DNA from: Pyruvatibacter sp. HU-CL02332 | GTDB taxonomy: Bacteria > Pseudomonadota > Alphaproteobacteria > CGMCC-115125 | Reading direction: 5' to 3' | Assembly (NCBI RefSeq): GCF_040362765.1 | Contig: NZ_BAABWK010000002.1 | Span: 1,116,001-1,180,000, forward strand | DNA length: 64,000 nucleotides | Shown here: piece by piece, positions 57,100-64,000 of the stretch | Layout: each line of letters starts with the position of its first letter | Position numbering within the stretch: the first letter of the stretch is position 1 | The notes under the pieces: generated by a model | Database searches by the model: none | What the model saw: only the letters and a program-made list of their open reading frames with translations | Told to the model about the DNA's origin: nothing | Made by a program: the position numbers and the translations under genes

Positions 57100-57873
57100 A
57101 TGTCGCTCTTTGATCTCACCGGAAAGGTGGCGCTTGTGACCGGCTCCACCAAGGGCATCGGCGAAGCCATCGTCAAACGCATGGCTGAGCACGGCGCAAA
57201 GGTTGTCGTCTCCAGCCGCAAGGCAGACGCCTGCGAAAAGGTTGCTGCTGAAATCAACGCCGCCCATGGCGACGGCACGGCCATCGCCATCCCGTGCAAC
57301 ATTTCCCACAAGGAAGAACTCGAGAAGCTGGTGAATGCCACCATGAAGGCATTCGGCCGCATCGACTCGCTTGTCTGCAACGCTGCGGTAAACCCTTACT
57401 TCGGTTCATCCGCTGACATCCCCGACGAAGCCTTCCAGAAGGTGATGGACGTCAACATCAAGTCCAACCACTGGCTGTGCAACATGGTGCTGCCGCAGAT
57501 GCTGGAGCGTGGCGAAGGCTCGCTGACCATCATCTCGTCCATTGGCGGCCTCAAGGGATCTCCCATTCTGGGTGCTTATGCGATTTCCAAGGCGGCTGAC
57601 ATGCAGCTCGCCCGCAACCTGGCTGTTGAGTATGGCGACAAGGGCATCCGTGCCAACGCCATCGCGCCGGGCCTCATCAAGACCTATTTCGCCAAGGCGC
57701 TGTGGGATGACGAGAACATTCTCAAGGCATCCACATCCGGCTCTGCTCTCAAGCGCATCGGCATTCCCGATGAGATCGCTGGTGCGGCTGTTTTCCTCGC
57801 GTCAGATGCCGGTGCTTTCATGACCGGCCAGACCATGACCATCGATGGTGGTGCAACGATCACCGGTGGCTAA
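57100..57873 (+). CDS. Short-chain dehydrogenase/reductase
   Basis: A 257-residue NAD(P)-dependent oxidoreductase. The cofactor site VTGSTKGIGEAI, the NAAVNPY motif, the catalytic Ser in ISSIGG and YAISK are all intact, and the C terminus VFLASDAGAFMTGQTMTIDGGATI is typical. The Ser-Arg pair after the second strand (VSSRKAD) suggests NADP preference. Such SDRs often accompany ACAD10/11-type genes in bacteria, but here it stands alone. Substrate unknown. Confidence 0.92.
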   Translation: MSLFDLTGKVALVTGSTKGIGEAIVKRMAEHGAKVVVSSRKADACEKVAAEINAAHGDGTAIAIPCNISHKEELEKLVNATMKAFGRIDSLVCNAAVNPYFGSSADIPDEAFQKVMDVNIKSNHWLCNMVLPQMLERGEGSLTIISSIGGLKGSPILGAYAISKAADMQLARNLAVEYGDKGIRANAIAPGLIKTYFAKALWDDENILKASTSGSALKRIGIPDEIAGAAVFLASDAGAFMTGQTMTIDGGATITGG

Positions 57874-57937
57874 CATCGCACTGCTCGTGCGGGTGCGTCT
57901 GTGACACTGTCAAAGGCGCATCCGCAGGAGCTGCGGG

Positions 57938-58693
57938 TCAGTCAGCGCGCTTGCGCGCAATGTAAAAGCCGTAGCTCACAAATGCTGGGTAGCGTTCATA
58001 GAGGCTGATTTCATGGCGCTCCGCGTCCACGATGGATTGCGCTGCAACGGAATCTCCATGCCGCGCCAGAAAATCGCCGAACCGCTCCTGCATGGGGCGA
58101 TAGTAGGTATCGAGCCAGCTGCTCTGGGGCAGCGGAAAATATCCAACCGGCACATATCCATGGGCTTCCAGCTGCGCCATCTTTTTTGATGCCGTTGCCA
58201 CCTGCGCATATTCGCTCGACCAATGCTCGGTCAGCTCCGCTGGGCGGTCCGATGTCAGCCAGGTCAGCTCTGACACCGCCAAAATGCCGCCGGGCTTGAG
58301 AAACGGTCGCCAGCTCTTGATCCCGTTCTCGAAACCCATGTTGTAGATTGCGCCTTCCGACCAGACAGCATCGAGAGACGCTGGCGCGAACTCCAAAGCG
58401 TCCATGGATGCAACAAGGGTCGTGATCCGTTGCGACAGCCCTTGCGCCGCAGCCTTGTCTTCCAGTTTAGTGAGGAACGCTGGCAGAAAATCCACAGCCA
58501 CGATCTGTGCATCCAGAGTACGCGCCAATGTCAGTGTCGACGCACCGGACCCGCATCCAATGTCTGCAATTTTCAAGTCCTGCTTGTCTGACAGGCCTGA
58601 CAAATCAATGGCGCGCAGAGTGTCTGCTTCACTGCCCGGGCCCTGTCTCAGGGCACTGCCATGCAGGTCTATCAGCAGGTCCATGTCATCCAT
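57938..58693 (-). CDS. Class I SAM methyltransferase
   Basis: A 251-residue small-molecule-type methyltransferase. Motif I is IADIGCGSGASTLTLAR, followed by IVAVDFLPAFLTKLEDKA, the acidic loop SMDALEFAPASLDAVWSEGAIYNMG and LKPGGILAVSELTWL. The C-terminal part has VPVGYFPLPQSSWLDTYYRPMQE. Substrate not known; similar to UbiE-like or sterol-type enzymes in general fold only. ATG 58693 (MDDMDLLIDL) was chosen; the upstream frame adds unlikely residues. Confidence 0.85.
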   Translation of the reverse strand: MDDMDLLIDLHGSALRQGPGSEADTLRAIDLSGLSDKQDLKIADIGCGSGASTLTLARTLDAQIVAVDFLPAFLTKLEDKAAAQGLSQRITTLVASMDALEFAPASLDAVWSEGAIYNMGFENGIKSWRPFLKPGGILAVSELTWLTSDRPAELTEHWSSEYAQVATASKKMAQLEAHGYVPVGYFPLPQSSWLDTYYRPMQERFGDFLARHGDSVAAQSIVDAERHEISLYERYPAFVSYGFYIARKRAD

Positions 58694-59010
58694 TGGCGTA
58701 CTCGTTTGATGCAGTCTCGAAGGTGGGTGTTGCGACAAACTATCATGACCACGTCCCACGGCGCATCGGTTTGGAGCCGCACCAATTCGGCATAAAAAAG
58801 CCCGGCGGCATCGCTGCCACCGGGCTCAACGCCCGAATAAAATGCCTTAACCAATGCCCAGCCGACGGGGAGGGGGGATGCTGACTGAACCGGGAGGCTG
58901 TCCGGGTGTGAACGAGATATGGGGCACAAAAACCGTGCCCACAAGTGCGACAAACAGCACATCTCGTAACGGCTGCGTGAGCCGTTAAGCCTTTGATTTT
59001 TCAGCCTTTT
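58694..59010. other. Intergenic stretch holding a terminator and a hairpin
   Basis: 317 bases between a methyltransferase start and the transaminase stop, both minus strand. It holds the terminator at 58794-58826 and an 8-bp hairpin (TAACGGCT, GCGTG, AGCCGTTA at 58967-58987). No frame looks coding. Confidence 0.5.
58794..58826 (-). terminator. Terminator on the minus strand after the transaminase
   Basis: On the minus strand AGCCCGGTGGCA, GCGA-type loop, TGCCGCCGGGCT, then TTTTTT. It lies 185 bases past the transaminase stop, in front of the methyltransferase gene. Confidence 0.75.
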
Positions 59011-60366
59011 TTAGGAAACCTGATCAAACACCGCGCGCGTGCGTGCCACAATCTCGCCCACTTCGTCCTCGGAAACGATCAGGGGTGGCGACAGGCAGAT
59101 TGTATCGCCACTGGCACGGATCATCAGGTCATGGTCGTGGAATGCCGCCTTCATGGCGTCAAAGCCACGTTTTGCCGGCGCCCCGTCAACCGGTGCGAGA
59201 TCAAACGCTGCAGTCAGACCCAGCTGGCGGATGTCTTCGATCAGCGGATGACCCTTCAGGCTCATGATGGCGTCTGCCCACATGGCCTCAATTGCAGCGG
59301 TACGCTCAAACAGACCTTCGTCCCGGTACAGGTCCAGCGTGGCGAGCGCCGCAGCACAGGCAAGTGGATGTGCTGAGTACGTGTAGCCGTGGAACAGATC
59401 AATGGCGTGGTCGACGCCCGCCACACTGTCCTGGAAGGTGTCGTAAATGTCCTCGCTGACAATCACACCGGACAGGGGCACAGACGCGGACGTTACACCC
59501 TTTGCAAAGGTGATCATGTCCGGCACGACGCCAAAGCGCTCCGCCGCAAAGGCTGCGCCCAATCGTCCGTACCCGGTAATAACTTCATCGAAGATCAGCA
59601 AAATGCCGTGCTTCTTTGTGATGTCCCGTAGGCGCTGCAGATAGCCGACAGGGGGCGGCAGCACACCTGTGGAGCCCGCCATGGGCTCAACAATGACCGC
59701 TGCAATGGTGGAAGCATCATGCAGGGCGACGAGCCGCTCGAGATCATCCGCCAGATGGGCACCCCATTCAGGCTGGCCTTTGGTGAACGCCTGATGCTCA
59801 CGCGAATAGGTGGCTGGCAGATGGTCGACACCGGGCAACATGGCACCGGAGAACCATTTGCGGTTCATCACCATGCCGCCGACGGAGATGCCGCCAAAGC
59901 CGGTGCCATGATAGGCGCGCTCGCGGCCGATCAACCGGGTGCGACTGCCTTCACCCTTGGCCCGGTGATAGGCCAGCGCGATTTTGAGTGCCGTGTCGTC
60001 GGCTTCTGAACCAGAGTTGCCAAAGAACACATGGTTGAGGTCACCGGGTGCGAGGGCTGCAATGCGCGAGGCCAGCTCGAATGCCTTGGGGTGTGAAAAC
60101 TGAAACGACGGCGCGAAGTCGAGTTCGGCAGCGGCCTTTTGAATGGCTTCCACAATTGAAGGCCGGCAATGGCCCGCATTGGCGCACCACAGGCCTGCCG
60201 TACCGTCCAGAATGGCCCGGCCTTCCGGCGTGTAGTAATGCATGCCTTCCGCGCGGGCGACGAGGCGCGGCCGTTTCTTGAACTCGGCATTGGGCGTAAA
60301 CGGCACCCAGAACGCGTCGAGGTCATTTGGCGTATTTGCGGGCCCAAGATCATCAGGTGGTGTCAT
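59011..60366 (-). CDS. Class III omega-transaminase (beta-alanine:pyruvate type)
   Basis: A 451-residue PLP enzyme transferring an amino group from an omega amino acid or amine to pyruvate. The start DAFWVPFTPNAEFKKRPRLVARAEG is that of the omega-amino acid:pyruvate transaminases; then DDTALKIALAYHRAKG, IFDEVITGYGRLGAAFAAE, and the Schiff-base Lys in ITFAKGVTSASVPLSGV. Arg for the alpha-carboxylate is in RLGAAFA and following. The likely pathway is beta-alanine or polyamine breakdown, inferred. Divergent from the lyase gene at 60520. Confidence 0.92.
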   Translation of the reverse strand: MTPPDDLGPANTPNDLDAFWVPFTPNAEFKKRPRLVARAEGMHYYTPEGRAILDGTAGLWCANAGHCRPSIVEAIQKAAAELDFAPSFQFSHPKAFELASRIAALAPGDLNHVFFGNSGSEADDTALKIALAYHRAKGEGSRTRLIGRERAYHGTGFGGISVGGMVMNRKWFSGAMLPGVDHLPATYSREHQAFTKGQPEWGAHLADDLERLVALHDASTIAAVIVEPMAGSTGVLPPPVGYLQRLRDITKKHGILLIFDEVITGYGRLGAAFAAERFGVVPDMITFAKGVTSASVPLSGVIVSEDIYDTFQDSVAGVDHAIDLFHGYTYSAHPLACAAALATLDLYRDEGLFERTAAIEAMWADAIMSLKGHPLIEDIRQLGLTAAFDLAPVDGAPAKRGFDAMKAAFHDHDLMIRASGDTICLSPPLIVSEDEVGEIVARTRAVFDQVS

Positions 60367-60519
60367 CGTGGCAAACTCACATAAGCGGGTTTCGGCGCGC
60401 TATCCCGGCCCTACTTGCCGGTGCGGGTGCTCAAACGCTATCAGAGACAGGCGCGGTGATAAATAATCACCTATCGCATAGCACCTACTCACCTTCATCC
60501 GTCCGGGAAGTCATCCACC

Positions 60520-61404
60520 ATGTCCATTTCTGCGAAACAGTCGGGCGCCAAAGCCCTGGCCAAGCGCCTGAAACGCAAAGGCATCATCGTGGCGCCGGGT
60601 GCCTATGACGCGCTTTCAGCCAAGATTGCCGCTCAGGCCGGTGCTGAGTGTGTGTATATGACGGGCTTCGGCGCAGCAGGTTCAACACTGGGCGTCCCCG
60701 ACATTGGCCTTATGAGCGCTACGGAAATGGCTGACCGGGTGCGTGCGCTGGCGGCCTCCGCGCTGCCCACGCCCCTCATTGCCGATGGGGACAACGGCCA
60801 TGGCGGACCGCTCAATGCCGCTCGGCTGACGCGGCTATACGAAAGCGCAGGTGCTGCGTGCATCCAGCTTGAAGATCAGGTCTTTCCCAAGCGCTGCGGT
60901 CACATGGAAAACAAGGAAGTGGTGTCCACCGCCGAGGCGGCCGCCAAAATCCGTGCCGCCGTCGATGCGCGCGAGAGCACAGACTTCAAGATCATGGCGC
61001 GCACGGACGCCCGTTCCATGAACGGCATGAAGGACGCTCTCAAACGCGCTGAAGCGTTTTTGACCGCTGGTGCCGACATTCTGTTTGTGGAAGCGCCACG
61101 CTCTGAAAAAGAGCTGGTCAAAATCTGCGAGACGTTTCCAGACACCCACCTGATTGCCAACATGGTGGAAGATGGCAAGACGCCCTATCTCACGGCCAAG
61201 GAGCTGGAGCAGATGGGGTTCAAGATTGCCGTGTTCCCGGTGACAGCACTTCTGGCGGTGACGAAACGCCTGCAGGATGTGTACGGCGCGGTTCTGTCCA
61301 ACGGCAAACTTCCAGACGGGGAAGACCGGGTCACGTTCCAGACCTACAACGAGGTTATTGGCCTGCCTGAACTACTGGCGGAAGCGGCTGAGCTGCACGG
61401 CTGA
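60520..61404 (+). CDS. Isocitrate lyase/PEP mutase-family enzyme
   Basis: A 294-residue TIM-barrel enzyme. It opens with KRLKRKGIIVAPGAYDALSAKIAA, then YMTGFGAAGSTLGVPDIGLM, IADGDNGHGGPLNAARLTRLYE (metal site), and the loop KRCGHMENKEVV corresponding to the KKCGH catalytic motif of the family. So it is active as a 2-methylisocitrate lyase, oxaloacetate hydrolase/decarboxylase or related. Length fits PEP mutase/2-methylisocitrate lyases, not true isocitrate lyase. Its last 50 bases overlap the convergent acyltransferase gene. Confidence 0.9.
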   Translation: MSISAKQSGAKALAKRLKRKGIIVAPGAYDALSAKIAAQAGAECVYMTGFGAAGSTLGVPDIGLMSATEMADRVRALAASALPTPLIADGDNGHGGPLNAARLTRLYESAGAACIQLEDQVFPKRCGHMENKEVVSTAEAAAKIRAAVDARESTDFKIMARTDARSMNGMKDALKRAEAFLTAGADILFVEAPRSEKELVKICETFPDTHLIANMVEDGKTPYLTAKELEQMGFKIAVFPVTALLAVTKRLQDVYGAVLSNGKLPDGEDRVTFQTYNEVIGLPELLAEAAELHG

Positions 61405-62554
61405 TCCCGGCACCGGGACCGGCATCACGCTGCTGGCTTTCACTCCACGCCCGCGCAAGGGCGTTGAACCAGGTGCGGGCCGGGACTTCAATGAACCGGA
61501 AGGTCATCGCTGCAACGGCAATGATGACGGCCACGTAGGCCACCATGGTCACGTCGTTTGCCCATGATGCATCGACCAGTGAGAAATCCACTTTCCGCTC
61601 GCCATCGACCATGACAATTAGCGGCGCGATGCCTTTTGCGTCGGCAAGCCGGGCCACATTGAAGAACATGAAAATGATGGTCGAATGGACCATGTAGATC
61701 GAGTAGGACCAGCGCCCTGCCGCCTTGAACGGTGCAGCGGACAACAGCCGTGACAGGGTCCCGCCTTCAGCTGCAAACGCCAGCACCACCAGACTGAACA
61801 CAAAAGGCGCGGCCAGCGCCAATACCGTCTCGCCGGCCAAAATGACAAATGCAATGGCACCTGCGGTCGCAGCCCATTCGGCACCCGGCCACAGGGAACG
61901 TTCCATGAAATAGCGCTGCCACACCCGATAGGTGCACACACCGGCAAAGAACCCGGCGATGCAGCGCACCACACCAAAATCATGAGTGACATCCATCGTT
62001 CCGGCGGAAAACACAGCCAGAGCCACCAATGCTGCCAGCGACATGAAAATCGCCACCCACACCATCCGCCTGAGGGCAAAGACGGCAACAGCGGCAAACA
62101 GCAGATAGGTCCACAGCTCCGCGCTGATGGACCAGGCAGGGCCGTTCCATGTCACGTCCGGCCAGAGGCCGAAGCTGTTGAGGAAAAACAGATCAAGAAC
62201 CAACGCCGTGGTGTCCCAGCGCCCTTCGAATGGCGCCTGCCCGACCGAGAGGCCGTACTGGTACAGCACCCACACGCCCAGCTGCAGAAGCACCAGAAAA
62301 CACAGGATGGCAGCATGCAACGGCCACAGGCGACCAAAGCGCCGTAGCAAGAACGGTCCGACACTGCGCAGGTTCAATCCATCGCCATAGGCATGGCAGA
62401 TGACAAAGCCCGACAGGACGAAGAAGAAGTCGACAAACAGATAGCTGTGCAGGATGAAGGCGCTGTCACTCAGAAAAAAGACAACGGGCAGGTGGAACAG
62501 GCACACCAGAATGGCGCACACACCTCTGATGCTGTCCAGGGCTGTAAATCTCAT
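61355..62554 (-). CDS. Acyltransferase-3 family membrane protein (OafA/YrhL-like)
   Basis: A 399-residue protein with ten or so membrane helices. RFTALDSIRGVCAILVCLFHL carries the conserved (R/H) pattern of acyltransferase-3 proteins, and SDSAFILHSYLFVDFFFVLSGFVICH and YSIYMVHSTIIFMFF follow. It O-acetylates or acylates an exported sugar or polymer. ATG 62554 is chosen since the 25 residues before it look non-native; ATG 62563 is also possible. Its 3' end overlaps the lyase gene on the other strand by 50 bases. Confidence 0.9.
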   Translation of the reverse strand: MRFTALDSIRGVCAILVCLFHLPVVFFLSDSAFILHSYLFVDFFFVLSGFVICHAYGDGLNLRSVGPFLLRRFGRLWPLHAAILCFLVLLQLGVWVLYQYGLSVGQAPFEGRWDTTALVLDLFFLNSFGLWPDVTWNGPAWSISAELWTYLLFAAVAVFALRRMVWVAIFMSLAALVALAVFSAGTMDVTHDFGVVRCIAGFFAGVCTYRVWQRYFMERSLWPGAEWAATAGAIAFVILAGETVLALAAPFVFSLVVLAFAAEGGTLSRLLSAAPFKAAGRWSYSIYMVHSTIIFMFFNVARLADAKGIAPLIVMVDGERKVDFSLVDASWANDVTMVAYVAVIIAVAAMTFRFIEVPARTWFNALARAWSESQQRDAGPGAGISRAAQPLPPVVQAGQ

Positions 62555-62837
62555 CCGCCACATCCACACAAAGCCGAGGATCGGGCATCTGCACCCTGTC
62601 GGCTGACTTCCGGTCTGATGACCGTTCAATCCATGTGGAATAGTGCCAGATCAAAAAGAACAAAGTTCTAACGGTGGCAGGCGTGAGGGACTGCCCGGCA
62701 GATCATAAACCCTCATAGGTTGCATATTGCGCGAGTGTTGCCATAGACTTTTGACTTGGGAGCTTTGGCTGCTCGACTAGAACCTTGGTCGTGCGGGTGC
62801 CGCTGCCTGAAGGTGCAGAGATTTTGGGGGAAGTCTT

Positions 62838-64000
62838 ATGTCTTTTTCTGCCTCACGCTGTATTTGCGCGGTGTTCGGATTGACTTTTCTGGCAGGCTGC
62901 AACGGTTCACTCATCGAAACGCGACAGATTGGCTATGTCGACAAGATCGGCGAACCCATCACCGCTGAAGGTTTTGCGTACTTCCTGCCCAGACGCATGG
63001 CTGAAGTACGGATTGTGAGGCGTGAGGCCACTCCAGCACTGGCACCCAAGACGGCGCTTGCGAAACTCGTCGCAGCTGAAGCAACCCAGAAAAAAAGTCA
63101 GACAGACAGCGCTAGCGCCAGGGCCGCTCTTGCCTGGGCAAAAAAGCACTCATATGGCGCAAAAGAAATTGAAAAACGGACTATCGCAGCCGGGGACGCG
63201 CTCCAGGCATTAGAAGCGGCCAGGAAAGGCGTACTGTCTGCACAGGCCGCTTATGACAAAGCCCGGGCGGTCGCAGACGCCAAGAAAAACAATCAGACCG
63301 TCAAGTGGGAGGAAACAATATCACTTAAGCTCCTTCCGGTAGAGCCAGATCCCAACCACAGGATGATTGCCAATTTTGACAGCTCGATCTTTCGGGACAA
63401 CACGATCACCCTGACGGTCAAAAACGGGTTGCTGGAAAGCGGCTCAGGCACCTCTCGTGATGAGACTGCACCCATTATTGTGGCCATTGCATCTACTGCG
63501 GCAGCGTTTGTGACGCCGACCTTCCCGATGGGGAGAACTTACTCCCAGAGTAAAGGTCAAGAGAATGCATTGGCACAACCCAAAGTAAAAGAACGATTTG
63601 ATCGTACCTTGATTGTCGACCCGACGAACGCACAAGAGATTGAGGACACGATCAACAGTATTCTCAGCGAAGAGCTGTTCGACTTCAGCGTTGCCCTACA
63701 GCGTGAAGGTGCGCCATCAGAGCACTTCGCAGTGACGCCACCGGCCTGTGCCGTCGCAAGGCGAGACGGTTGTGGCGGCCTGCTTTATCGGCAAACGCGC
63801 CGATACATGTGGGATGTTGTTGCGAACTTAAACTCTCTTGCGGCAGATGCTGGAGAGACCATCCGGCAGATAGCTTTTTCCGCACCGGACACATCGGCGG
63901 TGACACTGCTTCCGCTTGATACAGCACCTCTGGTCACATCAAAGCATCAGTTCAAGTTTGCGGCAGGCGAATTGGTTTCCCATTCCGTCGAGAAGCCATC
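62838..64000 (+). CDS. Large lipoprotein of unknown function, C terminus beyond window
   Basis: An open frame of 387 codons from ATG 62838 to the right edge, no stop seen. GGGGGAAG is the ribosome site. It starts with a lipoprotein signal ending LAGC (Cys21), then a beta region (ETRQIGYVDKIGEPITAEGFAYFLPRR and AEVRIVRR), an Ala/Lys/Gln-rich coiled coil (about residues 70-145), and a mixed domain with FDSSIFRDNTITLTVKNG and ERFDRTLIVDPTNAQEIEDT. The YFLPRR turn resembles a motif of some uncharacterised export lipoproteins. I do not recognise the family. The base composition is lower in GC than its neighbours. Confidence 0.8.
   Translation, partial: MSFSASRCICAVFGLTFLAGCNGSLIETRQIGYVDKIGEPITAEGFAYFLPRRMAEVRIVRREATPALAPKTALAKLVAAEATQKKSQTDSASARAALAWAKKHSYGAKEIEKRTIAAGDALQALEAARKGVLSAQAAYDKARAVADAKKNNQTVKWEETISLKLLPVEPDPNHRMIANFDSSIFRDNTITLTVKNGLLESGSGTSRDETAPIIVAIASTAAAFVTPTFPMGRTYSQSKGQENALAQPKVKERFDRTLIVDPTNAQEIEDTINSILSEELFDFSVALQREGAPSEHFAVTPPACAVARRDGCGGLLYRQTRRYMWDVVANLNSLAADAGETIRQIAFSAPDTSAVTLLPLDTAPLVTSKHQFKFAAGELVSHSVEKP

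Noticed and set aside
56853-57113. 86-aa plus-strand frame before the SDR gene
   Set aside because: It overlaps the SDR start and its ribosome site, and shows no conserved or structured segment.
58672-58962. 96-aa minus-strand frame between methyltransferase and transaminase
   Set aside because: It runs through the terminator hairpin and has no ribosome site.

Overview
The window reads as a 64 kb piece of a high-GC alphaproteobacterial chromosome. The evidence is the coxB-coxA-ctaB-coxF-ctaG gene order with a nearby tldD, the conserved alphaproteobacterial families DUF4170, DUF2093 and DUF3035, a plant/alpha-type GshA, the rib-ile-lsp-DUF3035-M16 order, and CtrA-like promoter boxes. The many acyl-CoA, ACAD10/11-type kinase and desaturase genes suggest an aerobic, lipid-using marine or soil bacterium near Parvibaculum and its relatives; that placement is inference from gene content. 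I see no rRNA, tRNA, CRISPR array, insertion sequence or prophage, so this is mostly a core chromosomal segment.

Layout. 0-4 kb: minus-strand aa3 cytochrome oxidase operon (ctaC, ctaD, ctaB, a CoxF-like peptide, start of ctaG). 4-8 kb: an unknown gene, tldD, a P-loop kinase, then a secreted Cys-rich repeat protein followed, across a terminator, by a His-rich protein of unknown function. 8-12 kb: gshA, a Rid protein, rsmE and ubiA. 12-13.3 kb: two tiny unknown genes and about 750 bp of repeats without a gene. 13.3-16.8 kb: a TetR-desaturase-methyltransferase operon, a MAPEG protein and a lipoprotein. 17-23.4 kb: a tight plus-strand run pmbA, an inositol-monophosphatase-type phosphatase, DUF4170, a DUF374 acyltransferase, waaA, lpxK and an LpxL-type acyltransferase, i.e. 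completion of Kdo2-lipid A. 23.4-27.7 kb: M23 protein, DUF2093, xseA, purD.

27.7-35.6 kb: two paralogous ACAD10/11-type kinases around an MscS channel, a PAS histidine kinase, a GST and an acyl-CoA dehydrogenase. The kinase and dehydrogenase are the two halves of the mammalian ACAD10/11 fusion, here as separate genes. 35.7-41 kb: tadA, rluB, rsmD, mutL, pgi. 41-50 kb: two M16 proteases (one catalytic, one not), DUF3035 lipoprotein, lspA, ileS, ribF.

50-56 kb is a signalling and motility-like patch: a CheY, a TipF-like degenerate EAL protein and a six-helix chemoreceptor. Each has a CtrA-like TTAA-N7-TTAA box upstream, and two of the boxes share 18 of 20 bases. ChaC and glutathione peroxidase lie between them. 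56-64 kb: OmpA-type lipoprotein, SDR, methyltransferase, class III transaminase, PEP mutase/isocitrate lyase-type lyase, acyltransferase-3, and a large unrecognised lipoprotein that runs off the end. The least explained parts are the Cys-rich/His-rich pair near 7 kb, the small genes and repeats at 12-13 kb, the chemoreceptor sensor domain and the terminal lipoprotein.
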